Origin: Pantoea agglomerans
GTDB lineage: Bacteria > Pseudomonadota > Gammaproteobacteria > Enterobacterales > Enterobacteriaceae
Assembly: GCF_020149765.1 (NCBI RefSeq)
Contig: NZ_CP083809.1
Location: 3,720,001 to 3,784,000, forward strand
Length of the DNA stretch: 64,000 nt
Reading direction: 5' to 3'
The notes under the pieces are model-generated. The model searched no databases. It was not told the origin of the DNA and was given only the letters and a program-made list of their open reading frames with translations. The position numbers were made by a program, and so were the translations under genes. Shown in pieces: positions 52,895-64,000 of the stretch (positions are counted from its first letter, which is position 1; each line of letters starts with the position of its first letter).

Positions 52895-54484
52895 ATGCAA
52901 CAACGTCGTCCTGTACGCCGCGCTCTGCTGAGTGTCTCAGACAAAGCAGGTATCCTCGAATTTGCTCAGGCGCTCTCCAGCCGCGGCGTCGAACTCCTCT
53001 CTACAGGCGGAACCGCTCGCCTGCTGGCCGATGCGGGTCTTGCCGTTACCGAAGTGTCTGACTACACCGGCTTCCCGGAAATGATGGATGGACGCGTCAA
53101 AACGCTGCACCCGAAAGTGCACGGCGGCATTCTGGGTCGTCGCGGCCAGGATGATGCCATTATGGCGCAGCACGCTATCGAACCTATCGATATGGTGGTG
53201 GTTAACCTCTATCCCTTCGCCCAGACGGTCGCGCGCGAAGGCTGCACGCTGGAAGATGCGGTAGAGAATATCGACATCGGCGGCCCGACTATGGTGCGCT
53301 CGGCGGCCAAGAACCATAAGGACGTGGCGATTGTGGTCAAGAGCAGCGACTACGACGCCATCCTTGCCGAGCTGGACGCCAACGAGAACTCCCTGACGCT
53401 GGAAACCCGCTTCGATCTCGCCATCAAGGCGTTTGAGCATACCGCGGCCTACGACAGCATGATCGCCAACTACTTCGGCTCGCTGGTTCCCGCCTACCAC
53501 GGCGAGCGCGATCGGCCCGCCGGTCGCTTCCCGCGCACGCTGAATCTCAACTTCATTAAGAAGCAGGATATGCGCTACGGCGAAAACAGCCATCAGGACG
53601 CCGCCTTCTATATAGAAGAGAACGTGCAGGAAGCTTCAGTGGCGACCGCGCAGCAGCTTCAGGGCAAAGCGCTCTCCTATAACAATATTGCCGATACCGA
53701 CGCGGCGCTGGAGTGCGTGAAGGCGTTCAGCGAAGCAGCCTGCGTTATCGTCAAGCATGCCAACCCCTGCGGCGTCGCCGCTGGCACATCGATCCTTGAG
53801 GCTTACGAGCGCGCTTACCAGACCGATCCGACCTCTGCCTTCGGTGGCATCATCGCTTTCAACCGCGAGCTGGACGAAGCCACCGCGCAGGCGATCATCA
53901 GCCGTCAGTTTGTTGAAGTGATCATCGCCCCCTCCGCCAGCGAAGCGGCGCTGAAAGTTACGGCGGCGAAGCAGAACGTTCGCGTACTGGTTTGCGGTCA
54001 GTGGCAGGAACGCGTTCCCGGCCTCGATTTCAAACGCGTTACCGGCGGCCTGCTGGTACAGGATCGCGATCTGGGCATGGTGGAAGCGAGCCAGCTGCGT
54101 GTCGTCAGCAAGCGCCAGCCGAGCGAGCAGGAGCTGCGCGACGCGCTCTTCTGCTGGAAGGTGGCGAAGTTCGTCAAATCCAACGCCATCGTTTATGCGC
54201 GCGACAATATGACCATCGGCATCGGCGCCGGCCAGATGAGCCGCGTCTACTCCGCTAAAATCGCCGGCATCAAGGCCGCGGACGAAGGGCTGGAGGTAAA
54301 AGGCTCGGCGATGGCTTCCGACGCCTTCTTCCCGTTCCGCGACGGTATTGATGCCGCCGCCGCCGTTGGCGTCACCTGCGTTATCCAGCCGGGCGGCTCT
54401 ATTCGCGACGATGAGGTTATCGCCGCGGCAGACGAGCACGGCATCGCCATGATCTTCACTGACATGCGCCACTTCCGCCATTAA
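52895..54484 (+). CDS. purH: Bifunctional AICAR transformylase/IMP cyclohydrolase PurH
   Basis: A 529-residue enzyme doing the last two steps of IMP synthesis; same length as E. coli. The N-terminal MGS-like IMP cyclohydrolase domain (about 1-200) has [14 protein letters not shown] and [16 protein letters not shown]. The C-terminal transformylase domain has [11 protein letters not shown] with the catalytic Lys-His. It is the first gene of purHD; the PurR box lies about 140 bases upstream. Confidence 0.99.
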   Translation: MQQRRPVRRALLSVSDKAGILEFAQALSSRGVELLSTGGTARLLADAGLAVTEVSDYTGFPEMMDGRVKTLHPKVHGGILGRRGQDDAIMAQHAIEPIDMVVVNLYPFAQTVAREGCTLEDAVENIDIGGPTMVRSAAKNHKDVAIVVKSSDYDAILAELDANENSLTLETRFDLAIKAFEHTAAYDSMIANYFGSLVPAYHGERDRPAGRFPRTLNLNFIKKQDMRYGENSHQDAAFYIEENVQEASVATAQQLQGKALSYNNIADTDAALECVKAFSEAACVIVKHANPCGVAAGTSILEAYERAYQTDPTSAFGGIIAFNRELDEATAQAIISRQFVEVIIAPSASEAALKVTAAKQNVRVLVCGQWQERVPGLDFKRVTGGLLVQDRDLGMVEASQLRVVSKRQPSEQELRDALFCWKVAKFVKSNAIVYARDNMTIGIGAGQMSRVYSAKIAGIKAADEGLEVKGSAMASDAFFPFRDGIDAAAAVGVTCVIQPGGSIRDDEVIAAADEHGIAMIFTDMRHFRH

Positions 54485-54500
54485 TTACCCGGAGAGCAAT

Positions 54501-55781
54501 ATGAAAATTTTAGTGATTGGCAACGGCGGACGTGAACACGCGCTGGCCTGGAAAGCGGCGCAGTCGCCGCTGGCGGAAACGGTATTCGTCGCGCCCGGTA
54601 ATGCCGGCACCGCGCTGGAGCCCGCGCTGCAAAATGTCGATATCAGCCCGACCGATATTCCTGCTCTGCTGGCCTTCGCCCAGCGCGAAGCGATCGATCT
54701 GACCATCGTCGGACCGGAAGCGCCGCTGGTTATCGGCGTGGTAGACGCTTTCCGCGCGGCGGGCCTGAAAATTTTCGGCCCGACTAAAGACGCCGCGCAG
54801 CTGGAAGGCTCCAAAGCCTTTACCAAAGATTTCCTGGCTCGCCACCATATTCCCACTGCGGAATACCGTAACTTCACCGACGTGGAGGTGGCGCTGGCCT
54901 ACCTGCGCGAGAAAGGTGCGCCAATCGTCATCAAGGCTGACGGCCTGGCTGCCGGTAAAGGCGTAATTGTGGCGATGACGCTGGAAGAGGCCGAGGCCGC
55001 CGTCAAAGATATGCTGGCCGGCAACGCCTTTGGCGACGCAGGCCACCGTATCGTTATCGAAGAGTTTCTCGATGGCGAAGAGGCCAGCTTTATCGTGATG
55101 GTAGATGGCGAGCACGTGCTGCCGATGGCCACCAGTCAGGATCACAAGCGCGTTGGCGATGGCGATACTGGCCCGAACACCGGCGGCATGGGCGCCTACT
55201 CTCCCGCCCCGGTCGTCACCGACGAGATCCACCAGCGCGTAATGGATCAGGTCATCTGGCCGACGGTGCGCGGCATGGCGGCAGAAGGCAACGTCTATAC
55301 CGGCTTCCTGTATGCCGGCCTGATGATCGATGGGTCAGGCCAGCCGAAGGTCATTGAATTTAACTGCCGCTTCGGCGATCCAGAAACGCAGCCGATTATG
55401 CTGCGCCTGCAGTCGGATCTGGTCGAGCTCTGCCTGGCGGCCTGCGACGGCACGCTGGATCGTCAGGATTCAAAATGGGATCCGCGTCCGGCACTGGGCG
55501 TCGTGCTGGCGGCAGGCGGCTATCCCGGCGATTACGTCAACGGCGAGCAGATCCACGGCCTGCCGCTGGAAGAGGTAGAAGACGGCAAGATATTCCATGC
55601 CGGGACGCGCCTGGAGAACGATCTGGTGCTGACAAACGGCGGCCGGGTGCTCTGCGTCACCGCGTTGGGCGAGGACGTGGCGGCGGCGCAAAAGCGCGCC
55701 TATGAGCTGGCTCAGCCGGTTTCCTGGAACAGCAGCTTCTGCCGCCGCGATATCGGCTATCGCGCCATTAACCGCAAGTAA
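54501..55781 (+). CDS. purD: Phosphoribosylamine-glycine ligase PurD
   Basis: A 426-residue ATP-grasp enzyme making glycinamide ribonucleotide, the second step of purine synthesis. Motifs are VIGNGGREHALAWK at the start, IKADGLAAGKGVIVA and the family signature RFGDPETQPIM near 290. It lies 16 bases after purH with a GGAG ribosome-binding site, and shares its PurR-controlled promoter. A terminator follows immediately. Confidence 0.99.
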   Translation: MKILVIGNGGREHALAWKAAQSPLAETVFVAPGNAGTALEPALQNVDISPTDIPALLAFAQREAIDLTIVGPEAPLVIGVVDAFRAAGLKIFGPTKDAAQLEGSKAFTKDFLARHHIPTAEYRNFTDVEVALAYLREKGAPIVIKADGLAAGKGVIVAMTLEEAEAAVKDMLAGNAFGDAGHRIVIEEFLDGEEASFIVMVDGEHVLPMATSQDHKRVGDGDTGPNTGGMGAYSPAPVVTDEIHQRVMDQVIWPTVRGMAAEGNVYTGFLYAGLMIDGSGQPKVIEFNCRFGDPETQPIMLRLQSDLVELCLAACDGTLDRQDSKWDPRPALGVVLAAGGYPGDYVNGEQIHGLPLEEVEDGKIFHAGTRLENDLVLTNGGRVLCVTALGEDVAAAQKRAYELAQPVSWNSSFCRRDIGYRAINRK

Positions 55782-55783
55782 GC

Positions 55784-55810
55784 AAAAGGGCGCGCTATGC
55801 GCCCTTTTCT
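55784..55810. terminator. Bidirectional terminator between purD and yjaH
   Basis: AAAAGGGCGC and GCGCCCTTTT pair around GCTAT between converging genes, with T-rich tracts on both strands. Confidence 0.92.
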
Positions 55811-55815
55811 TTGCC

Positions 55816-56478
55816 CTAAAAATCCTCTTCTTTCGGCTGCGAATCGCAGCTTTCTCCCGGCGCGACGCGCAGCAGCTGCGTGCCTTCCGGCGCTTCCAGC
55901 CAGGAAACCAGCAGCGGCGCGCTGCTGCGTTGCTGCTGCTGCGCCAGCGTCTGAAGCGCGTAATTGTCGAAGGATGGCGACTCGCGCCCGCCGCCGCAGG
56001 TGGCGATTTTCTTCGCGCCCAGCCACTGGCCCTGCTTCAGCATCACGCGACCGCTAAGCAGCGCATTGCTCTGCGCCAGCATACGCTGCGCATCGAACTT
56101 ATAGAGTTCTACCGTATCGGGATCGACCGCTTCGCGCCGATCGGCCAGCTGCCGCTGCATAAAGCTCAGGCTGCCATCCTGATCGAAGCGTAAGGTGACA
56201 TCGTCCGGCTGCTTGCCGTTAACGTGGCGCGCGATACTGACCAGCTTCTCTTCCTGCCACACATAGTCGGTAGTTTCCGCCGCGTCGCCGTTAAAAGGCG
56301 TGTAGAGCGTGCGCAGATGAATAGTGAGATGGCTGTTTTTGCGCCAGATGCGCACCGCGCCGCGATCGGCAAGGTAGCCGCTGGCGCTAAAAGGAGGCGT
56401 GTCGGGCGTTGAACCGCACCCGGAAAGCAGAAGTAGAGCAAGCAGGGCAAAACAGGAGGGCGAACGCAGGTTCGGCAT
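55816..56478 (-). CDS. yjaH: YjaH, DUF1481 lipoprotein
   Basis: A 220-residue lipoprotein of unknown function (YjaH, DUF1481). The N-terminal signal has lipobox LLSGC (MPNLRSPSCFALLALLLLSG, then Cys21). The mature part holds two conserved blocks, DVTLRFDQDGSLSFMQRQL and SGRVMLKQGQWLGAKK. It lies downstream of hupA on the same strand, as in E. coli; a terminator separates them. The E. coli zra genes that follow yjaH are absent; purD is next. Confidence 0.88.
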   Translation of the reverse strand: MPNLRSPSCFALLALLLLSGCGSTPDTPPFSASGYLADRGAVRIWRKNSHLTIHLRTLYTPFNGDAAETTDYVWQEEKLVSIARHVNGKQPDDVTLRFDQDGSLSFMQRQLADRREAVDPDTVELYKFDAQRMLAQSNALLSGRVMLKQGQWLGAKKIATCGGGRESPSFDNYALQTLAQQQQRSSAPLLVSWLEAPEGTQLLRVAPGESCDSQPKEEDF

Positions 56479-56492
56479 AGCTGGCCCCTAAT

Positions 56493-56520
56493 ACAAAAGG
56501 GGCGAATCCGCCCCTTCTTT
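56493..56520 (-). terminator. hupA terminator
   Basis: On the minus strand AAGGGGCG and CGCCCCTT pair around GATT and run into TTGTATT. It lies between hupA and yjaH. Confidence 0.75.
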
Positions 56521-56546
56521 TAAAATTCTGACCGCAGTGCGACGTC

Positions 56547-56819
56547 TTATTTAACAGAGTCTTTCAGCGCTTTACCAGATACGAATGCCGGTACGTTTGC
56601 CGCAGCGATTTTGATCTCTTTGCCAGTTTGCGGGTTGCGACCGGTACGCTCAGCGCGGTGGTTCACTTTAAAAGTACCAAAACCAACCAGTTGTACAGCA
56701 TCACCTTCTTTCAGAGACTCAGTGATCGCAGCCAGAGTTGATTCCAGAGCCGCTTTAGCCTGGGTTTTCGACAGGTCCGCTTTTTCCGCGATCACATCAA
56801 TCAGTTGAGTCTTGTTCAT
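56547..56819 (-). CDS. hupA: DNA-binding protein HU-alpha (HupA)
   Basis: A 90-residue histone-like nucleoid protein, nearly identical to E. coli HU-alpha. The DNA-binding arm contains [24 protein letters not shown]. It dimerises with itself or HU-beta and bends DNA non-specifically. The gene has its own leader and terminator. The 188 bases before it hold no other gene. Confidence 0.99.
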   Translation of the reverse strand: MNKTQLIDVIAEKADLSKTQAKAALESTLAAITESLKEGDAVQLVGFGTFKVNHRAERTGRNPQTGKEIKIAAANVPAFVSGKALKDSVK

Positions 56820-57007
56820 AAGTTATCCTTAAAGTGTATTTATCGCTTGCTAAGCAACGAGTGCGAGGGAAAAGCCATATTCTGGCACTCTTCAGCCTGC
56901 ACGCACCGATAGCCACAATTTTCAGCCCCCCAAATGTAGACCAGAGAGGGGGCCGATGTGAAGCCTCCAGGCGCGCTAATTCGGGCCTGAAGTCACGTTT
57001 TCCCGCC

Positions 57008-57598
57008 TTACTGCTGAAAATTTATACCGATGTTGCTGATTCCCGCCTCCCGCAGGTCCAAACACAAACCTTTGATCAATTCAAGGTCTCGTTCTTCGCA
57101 GTCGGCAAGCAGGCGGAAAATCTCCCATTGCAGGTCCCACTCGTCGATCACGGCAGGGTTTTCGCGCAGCTCTTCGTCGCTCATTTCGCGTCCGGCCTGG
57201 GTCATTTCCAGCATCGCAACGGTGGTGATCGAGGTCCTGCTCACTTCAATTGCATGCTCCAGCGTTTCGCCGCTCAGCATCGCGTGCAGCACTTCGCTTA
57301 GCGCCACGCAGGCGTCGATGGCGGGATAAACCCCGTAGATATCGAATGCCTCGCCGTCGGGAATCGCCGCTTCAAGCTTTTCCAGCTGGCTGTCAAAATT
57401 GATTTTGGCATCTTTGACCGTCAGGCTTTCCCAGATAAGGTCGAGAAGGCGACGATAAAGCGCCGGATCGGCGAATTGCGTCTGCTGGCAGAATGCCCAG
57501 TAATTAGGGAACATACGCTCGCACAGGCAAGCCATAAAGGTCAGATGCTGCCAGCTTTCCAGCTTAGCCAGACGCAGGTGAACGGGGTTTTGTAACAT
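57008..57598 (-). CDS. yjaG: YjaG, DUF416 protein
   Basis: A 196-residue cytoplasmic protein of the DUF416/YjaG family (SWQHLTFMACLCERMFPNYWAF; INFDSQLEKLEAAIPD). Mostly helical, no catalytic motif evident, function unknown. It lies 62 bases after nfi in the hemE-nfi-yjaG cluster, ahead of hupA, the same order as E. coli. Confidence 0.92.
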   Translation of the reverse strand: MLQNPVHLRLAKLESWQHLTFMACLCERMFPNYWAFCQQTQFADPALYRRLLDLIWESLTVKDAKINFDSQLEKLEAAIPDGEAFDIYGVYPAIDACVALSEVLHAMLSGETLEHAIEVSRTSITTVAMLEMTQAGREMSDEELRENPAVIDEWDLQWEIFRLLADCEERDLELIKGLCLDLREAGISNIGINFQQ

Positions 57599-57660
57599 GA
57601 ACAGGGCTCTTCATCGTTTAGCTGGCGGCAGTGTACCGCAAAAGCGCCGCGCGCACAGCG

Positions 57661-58329
57661 TTAAAGCGCGCTTTGCCAGCGCTGAAAGGCGGTGCGATTG
57701 GAGGCGACGGCATCGGCCCAGCGCGTCGGTTCCGGCAGGCGATAGCCGCCCATGCACTTTTCCACCCAGTGCAGCGCGCTATCCAGGCTGACGCGGTGAC
57801 CGGTCGCGACGAAAAGCGGGTTGCAGCGCGCTTTGCTGCGCCATACCCAGCCGATCTGCTCGCCTTTGTCTATCAGCGGCTGGCGCGATCCCGGCTCGGC
57901 ATCCAGTTCGGCAAAGCGGCCGCACAGACGCTTTTTCGCCACGCCGATGGTCGGAACGTCAACCAGTAAGCCAAAGTGGGAGGCGACGCCGAGGCGACGC
58001 GGGTGCGAAATGCCGTGTCCGTCGACAAAAAGAAGATCCGGTTTGCGCTCAAGCATTTCCCATGCCGCCAGCAGCGCAGGATATTCGCGAAAAGAGAGGA
58101 AGCCGGGAATATAGGGCATGGTGGTGGCGATGCGCGCGACGCGATGCTCCACCAGCTTCAGGGAAGGATATTCGAGGATAACCAGGGCGGCGCGCGTCAC
58201 CGCCCCTTCCTGTTCGAATCCGACGTCGGCACCGCCGATAAAACGCGGCGGCAGAACGTCGAAATCATCCTGCCGCACGACCTCTGCAGCGCGCTGTATC
58301 TGTTCTGCGCGCAGTGCAGCAATGTCCAT
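57661..58329 (-). CDS. nfi: Endonuclease V (deoxyinosine 3'-endonuclease) Nfi
   Basis: A 222-residue DNA-repair nuclease that nicks near deoxyinosine. Active-site acids are in [10 protein letters not shown], in the SFREYPALL stretch and in [14 protein letters not shown]. The [11 protein letters not shown] wedge motif is intact. It begins two bases after the hemE stop, so it is tightly coupled to hemE. Confidence 0.97.
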   Translation of the reverse strand: MDIAALRAEQIQRAAEVVRQDDFDVLPPRFIGGADVGFEQEGAVTRAALVILEYPSLKLVEHRVARIATTMPYIPGFLSFREYPALLAAWEMLERKPDLLFVDGHGISHPRRLGVASHFGLLVDVPTIGVAKKRLCGRFAELDAEPGSRQPLIDKGEQIGWVWRSKARCNPLFVATGHRVSLDSALHWVEKCMGGYRLPEPTRWADAVASNRTAFQRWQSAL

Positions 58330-58331
58330 AC

Positions 58332-59399
58332 TTACTCCTGATGATATTGGCCTGAGAGGCGGTGCACCGCCTCAACGAACACGCCTGCATGCTCTGGCGG
58401 CACATCCTGATGGATGCCATGCCCCAGATTGAAGACGTGACCGCTGCCCGCGCCGAAGCCGTCGAGAATGCCCGCGACTTCCTGCTCGATACGCGCAGCC
58501 GGCGCATAAAGCATAGACGGATCCATGTTGCCCTGCAGCGCGACTTTATCGCCAACGCGACGACGCGCCTCGCCAATATCGGTGGTCCAGTCCAGACCGA
58601 GCGCATCGCAGCCGGTCGCGGCCATCGCCTCCAGCCACTGCCCGCCCCCTTTGGTGAAGAGCGTAATCGGCACGCGGCGCCCTTCGTTCTCATGCAGCAC
58701 GCTGTCGACGATCTTATGCATGTAGTAGAGCGAGAAGTCGCGGTAATCGCGGCCGGTCAATACGCCGCCCCAGGTGTCAAACACCATAACCGACTGCGCG
58801 CCGGCGCGGATCTGCGCGTTGAGGTAGAGAATGACGCTGTCTGCCAGCTTATCGAGCATCGCATGGAGCGTAGCGGGATCGGCATACATCATTTTTTTGA
58901 TTTTAGTGAAGGCCTTGCTGCTGCCGCCTTCAACCATATACGTCGCCAGCGTCCAGGGACTGCCGGAAAAACCGATCAGCGGCACTTCGCCGTTGAGGTT
59001 TTTGCGAATGGTGCGCACGGCGTTCATCACATAGCCGAGTTCCTGCTCTGGATCGGGCACCGGCAGTTTGTCGACATCGGCGCGGCAGGTAATCGGATTA
59101 GAGAAGCGCGGGCCTTCGCCGCTTTCAAAGTAGAGTCCCAGTCCCATCGCGTCGGGAATAGTCAGGATATCGCTGAAGAGGATCGCCGCGTCGAGCGGAT
59201 AGCGGCGCAGCGGCTGCAGGGTCACTTCACACGCCAGTTCGGCGTTTTTGCACAGCGACATAAAATCGCCGGCTACGGCGCGCGTCGCTTTATACTCCGG
59301 CAAATAACGCCCGGCTTGTCGCATCATCCATACCGGCGTGATATCGACGGGTTGACGTAACAGGGCACGCAGATAACGATCGTTCTTCAGTTCACTCAT
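58332..59399 (-). CDS. hemE: Uroporphyrinogen decarboxylase HemE
   Basis: A 355-residue cytoplasmic enzyme converting uroporphyrinogen III to coproporphyrinogen III in heme synthesis. Signatures are [15 protein letters not shown] near residue 25 and [17 protein letters not shown] near 145. It lies 41 bases after nudC and two bases before nfi, forming a nudC-hemE-nfi-yjaG run. Confidence 0.98.
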   Translation of the reverse strand: MSELKNDRYLRALLRQPVDITPVWMMRQAGRYLPEYKATRAVAGDFMSLCKNAELACEVTLQPLRRYPLDAAILFSDILTIPDAMGLGLYFESGEGPRFSNPITCRADVDKLPVPDPEQELGYVMNAVRTIRKNLNGEVPLIGFSGSPWTLATYMVEGGSSKAFTKIKKMMYADPATLHAMLDKLADSVILYLNAQIRAGAQSVMVFDTWGGVLTGRDYRDFSLYYMHKIVDSVLHENEGRRVPITLFTKGGGQWLEAMAATGCDALGLDWTTDIGEARRRVGDKVALQGNMDPSMLYAPAARIEQEVAGILDGFGAGSGHVFNLGHGIHQDVPPEHAGVFVEAVHRLSGQYHQE

Positions 59400-59440
59400 T
59401 TCAGGACTCTCTCAATTTCAGGCGCGTAGTGTAACACTTC

Positions 59441-60211
59441 TTACGCCTCGCCGCGGCAGATGGCGACGGTATCTTCAATTAGCCGGCGCGCCACGGTGCC
59501 CGGCGGTGGCAGCAGCGGCAGCGCGTCGTAGCGGTACCAGCCGGCGTCCAGCAGCTCTTTATTATCGATTTGCAGATCGCCGCCGTCATACTCCGCCATA
59601 AAGGCCATCATCAGCGAATGCGGGAAGGGCCAGGGCTGCGACGTAATGTAGCGCAGGTTTTTGACGCGGACGTTACTCTCTTCCATCACCTCGCGCGCGA
59701 CCGCCTGCTCCAGCGTCTCGCCCACCTCGACAAAGCCCGCCAGCACGGTATAAATGCTGTTGCGATGACGCGCATGGTTCGCCAGCAATATTTCGTCGCC
59801 GCGGCGGATAGCGACGATAATGCAGGGCGCGATTTGCGGATAGTAGCGCTCGCGGCAGTGTCCGCACAGACAGGCGTTTTCATGCTTGCTCAGATGCATT
59901 TCGTGGCCGCAGTAGCCGCAGAAGCGATGCGAACGGTAAAACTCCGCCAGCTGTACGGCGCGCCCGGCGAGCTGAAACAGCCCCGGCTCTTCATCGATCA
60001 GCTGACGCACCGAAAACATATCGCGATCGCGATTTTCACACACCAGCCATACCGTTTCGCCTTGCCACTCGCCAACCGCCTGCGCTCTGCTTCCGGCCAG
60101 CTTAAACGCAGCGGCGCTGCCGTGAGGCAGATCGCCCTGCGGCAACCAAAGTTTCTGTTCATGGCTGACAATCCACCATCCAGCGTCTACGCTTGAGATC
60201 TCATGTTGCAT
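59441..60211 (-). CDS. nudC: NAD-capped RNA hydrolase NudC
   Basis: A 256-residue Nudix enzyme that removes NAD caps from RNA and cleaves NADH. A four-Cys zinc site is present (FCGYCGHEM...CLCGHC). The Nudix box is [20 protein letters not shown] followed by SNV, where the usual residue is Gly (ESGI/V), so one conserved Gly is Asn here. The NADH motif [11 protein letters not shown] is intact. Divergent from rsd; hemE follows. Confidence 0.96.
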   Translation of the reverse strand: MQHEISSVDAGWWIVSHEQKLWLPQGDLPHGSAAAFKLAGSRAQAVGEWQGETVWLVCENRDRDMFSVRQLIDEEPGLFQLAGRAVQLAEFYRSHRFCGYCGHEMHLSKHENACLCGHCRERYYPQIAPCIIVAIRRGDEILLANHARHRNSIYTVLAGFVEVGETLEQAVAREVMEESNVRVKNLRYITSQPWPFPHSLMMAFMAEYDGGDLQIDNKELLDAGWYRYDALPLLPPPGTVARRLIEDTVAICRGEA

Positions 60212-60363
60212 CTAATCGTCATCCTTAGCGTCCTATCGATACGCTGAAGTCCTGATGTTAAGTGTGTAGACAAACAACTATACCCTAAATCGTCCAGCTT
60301 GCAGGCGGCACCACGCCAGCCACAGCGCGACGGGAAGGGAACTTTCTTTACATGGAGTCAGAT

Positions 60364-60873
60364 ATGCTTAACCAGTTAAACGTCCTGACCGAGCGCGTAG
60401 GTGGCAGCAACGAACTGGTAGATACGTGGCTGGACGCCCGTCGCCAGCTACTTGTTTCTTATTACCATCTGGTTGGGCTGAAGCCGAACAAAGATGCGCT
60501 CACCACCTTAGACGAGCAGGCGCTCGACAATTTTTGTCACGGCCTGGTCGACTATCTTTCCGCTGGCCACTTCAGCATTTACGAGCGCATCATTAATGAG
60601 ATGGAAGGCGACAGCCCGATGATTGCCGCCGCGCAGGTCTATCCGCCGCTGGAGGCCAACACCGAGCGCCTGATGCAGCTTTATGACGGCCATCTGCAGC
60701 AGTCGATCGACGATGATAACTGCGTCGATTTTCAGCTGGCGCTGTCGGAAGTCGGCGAAGTGCTGGAAGCGCGCTTTACCCTGGAAGACAAGTTAATTCA
60801 GCTCGCCTGGGACAACAGCCTGGTGCGCGCGCCGGTAGCCAACGACAGCACGCAGCTGTCGCGTCCGGCTTAA
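60364..60873 (+). CDS. rsd: Regulator of sigma D (Rsd)
   Basis: A 169-residue anti-sigma-70 protein that binds the housekeeping sigma factor in stationary phase and also modulates SpoT with HPr. Conserved blocks are VDTWLDARRQLLVSYYHLVGLKP and FCHGLVDYLSAGHFSIYERI. ATG 60364 is chosen over 60352 because GGAG (within the upstream ATGGAG) lies seven bases before it and MLNQLN matches the E. coli start. A terminator follows. Confidence 0.95.
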   Translation: MLNQLNVLTERVGGSNELVDTWLDARRQLLVSYYHLVGLKPNKDALTTLDEQALDNFCHGLVDYLSAGHFSIYERIINEMEGDSPMIAAAQVYPPLEANTERLMQLYDGHLQQSIDDDNCVDFQLALSEVGEVLEARFTLEDKLIQLAWDNSLVRAPVANDSTQLSRPA

Positions 60874-60924
60874 GGTTAGCCAATTGTAAATCGCTTGTTA
60901 TTCTGAACCAGCCCTTCTATGCTG

Positions 60925-60967
60925 AACGGGTTTTCGGTTCTCTCGTCGAAAACCCGTTTTGTTTTTT
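60925..60967 (+). terminator. rsd terminator
   Basis: AACGGGTTTTCG and CGAAAACCCGTT form a perfect twelve-base stem with a ten-base loop, followed by TTGTTTTTT. Confidence 0.93.
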
Positions 60968-61011
60968 GTGCCATGTGCACGGGCGTTTTGCGTGTAAAGC
61001 GTAAAACGAAA

Positions 61012-61098
61012 TCTTGTCGGAGTGCCCGCAAGGGCTGAGACCGTTAATTCGGGATCCGCGGAACCTGATCAGGTTAGAACCTGCGAAGGGAACAAGAG
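61012..61098 (+). ncRNA. TPP riboswitch (THI element) upstream of thiC
   Basis: The conserved THI-box blocks occur in order: TCGGAGTGCCC, AGGGCTGAGA, CCTGATCAGGTTAGAACCTG and CGAAGGGAACAAGA. The outer ends CTTGT and ACAAG form helix P1. Thiamine pyrophosphate binding should shut off thiCE. The 61099-61194 leader to the ATG should contain the expression platform; AACAGGAAA precedes the start. Confidence 0.96.
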
Positions 61099-61101
61099 TA
61101 A

Positions 61102-63755
<2,654 letters not shown>

Positions 63756-63812
63756 CGCGGAACGCGCCGCGCAAAACGGGGCAACATCCCGCAACGCCGG
63801 TAAAAAGCGTGG

Positions 63813-63856
63813 AAAACGGCGCGCAGCGACAGACTTTCTCGCTCGCGCCGTTTTTC
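63813..63856 (+). terminator. Terminator after thiE
   Basis: AAAACGGCGCG and CGCGCCGTTTT form a long stem; AGCGA/TCGCT extends it internally after one bulged base, and TTTTT follows. Confidence 0.88.
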
Positions 63857-63959
63857 TGCCGCGCTACAGTGGCTTTCGCCGGGTATTCCGCCCGGCCAGG
63901 GCCGGGACCTCCCCTTCACCCACTCCGGCCCTGCCTCACTATTTCGTCAGGAGGGTTTC

Positions 63960-64000
63960 ATGCTGCAGGGAGTCTGGAGAGTGTTCGCTCGCGCAGGCGG
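63960..64000 (+). CDS. Start of an unidentified gene (truncated by window end)
   Basis: ATG at 63960 has a perfect AGGAGG five bases upstream and opens a frame reading MLQGVWRVFARAG to the window edge. Thirteen residues are too few to identify it. It does not look like the start of ThiF as I know it. A promoter may lie in 63857-63948, which holds an inverted GGCCGGG/CCCGGCC-like segment. Confidence 0.5.
   Translation, partial: MLQGVWRVFARAG

Overview
This window is a stretch of enterobacterial core chromosome. Protein sequences and gene order closely follow the thiC-to-ssb arc of Escherichia coli. The high GC content, the missing E. coli accessory blocks and several local replacements point to Enterobacterales outside the E. 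coli group, most likely Erwiniaceae (Pantoea, Mixta or Erwinia-like). The family assignment is inference; the order is well supported by the synteny and by the rRNA genes. I see no prophage, insertion sequence, CRISPR array, toxin-antitoxin pair or defence island. The novel content is small: local gene replacements, a palindromic insert in the rRNA spacer, and regulatory sites.

Layout from left to right. 0-2.3 kb: an accessory patch with an EamA exporter, an AraC regulator and a divergent cysteine hydrolase. 2.3-6 kb: ssb and uvrA, divergent across a LexA box. 6.3-11 kb: a YahK-like alcohol dehydrogenase, yjbR, yjbQ, tyrB, and a YitT membrane protein plus an Lrp-type regulator where E. coli has alr. 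11-17.6 kb: dnaB, qor, pspG, dusA, a TraF-like beta-barrel protein and zur. 17.6-25.2 kb: yjbJ, dinF-lexA, dgkA, plsB, ubiCA and psiE. The E. coli maltose block between psiE and ubiC is absent. 25.4-36.2 kb: yjbB, a PanS-like carrier, lysC with a lysine riboswitch, pgi and the yjbEFGH exopolysaccharide operon. 36.3-46.9 kb: metH, iclR, aceBAK and metA. 47-52.6 kb: a complete rRNA operon on the minus strand (16S, tRNA-Ile, tRNA-Ala, 23S, 5S). 52.7-64 kb: purHD, yjaH, hupA, yjaG, nfi, hemE, nudC, rsd and thiCE behind a TPP riboswitch. The right edge cuts into an unidentified gene.

Several control circuits can be read from the DNA. LexA boxes precede uvrA/ssb and lexA-dinF. IclR boxes precede both aceB and iclR. 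MetR-like sites precede metH and metA, and metA also has MetJ boxes. A PurR box precedes purH, a Zur box precedes zur, a sigma-54 promoter precedes pspG, a CRP site lies between psiE and yjbB, and an RcsAB-like box lies upstream of yjbE. Start codons were moved from the longest reading frame where a Shine-Dalgarno sequence and family length agreed (AraC gene, tyrB, yjbF, aceK, rsd). All homology statements come from recognising the protein sequences, not from a database search.
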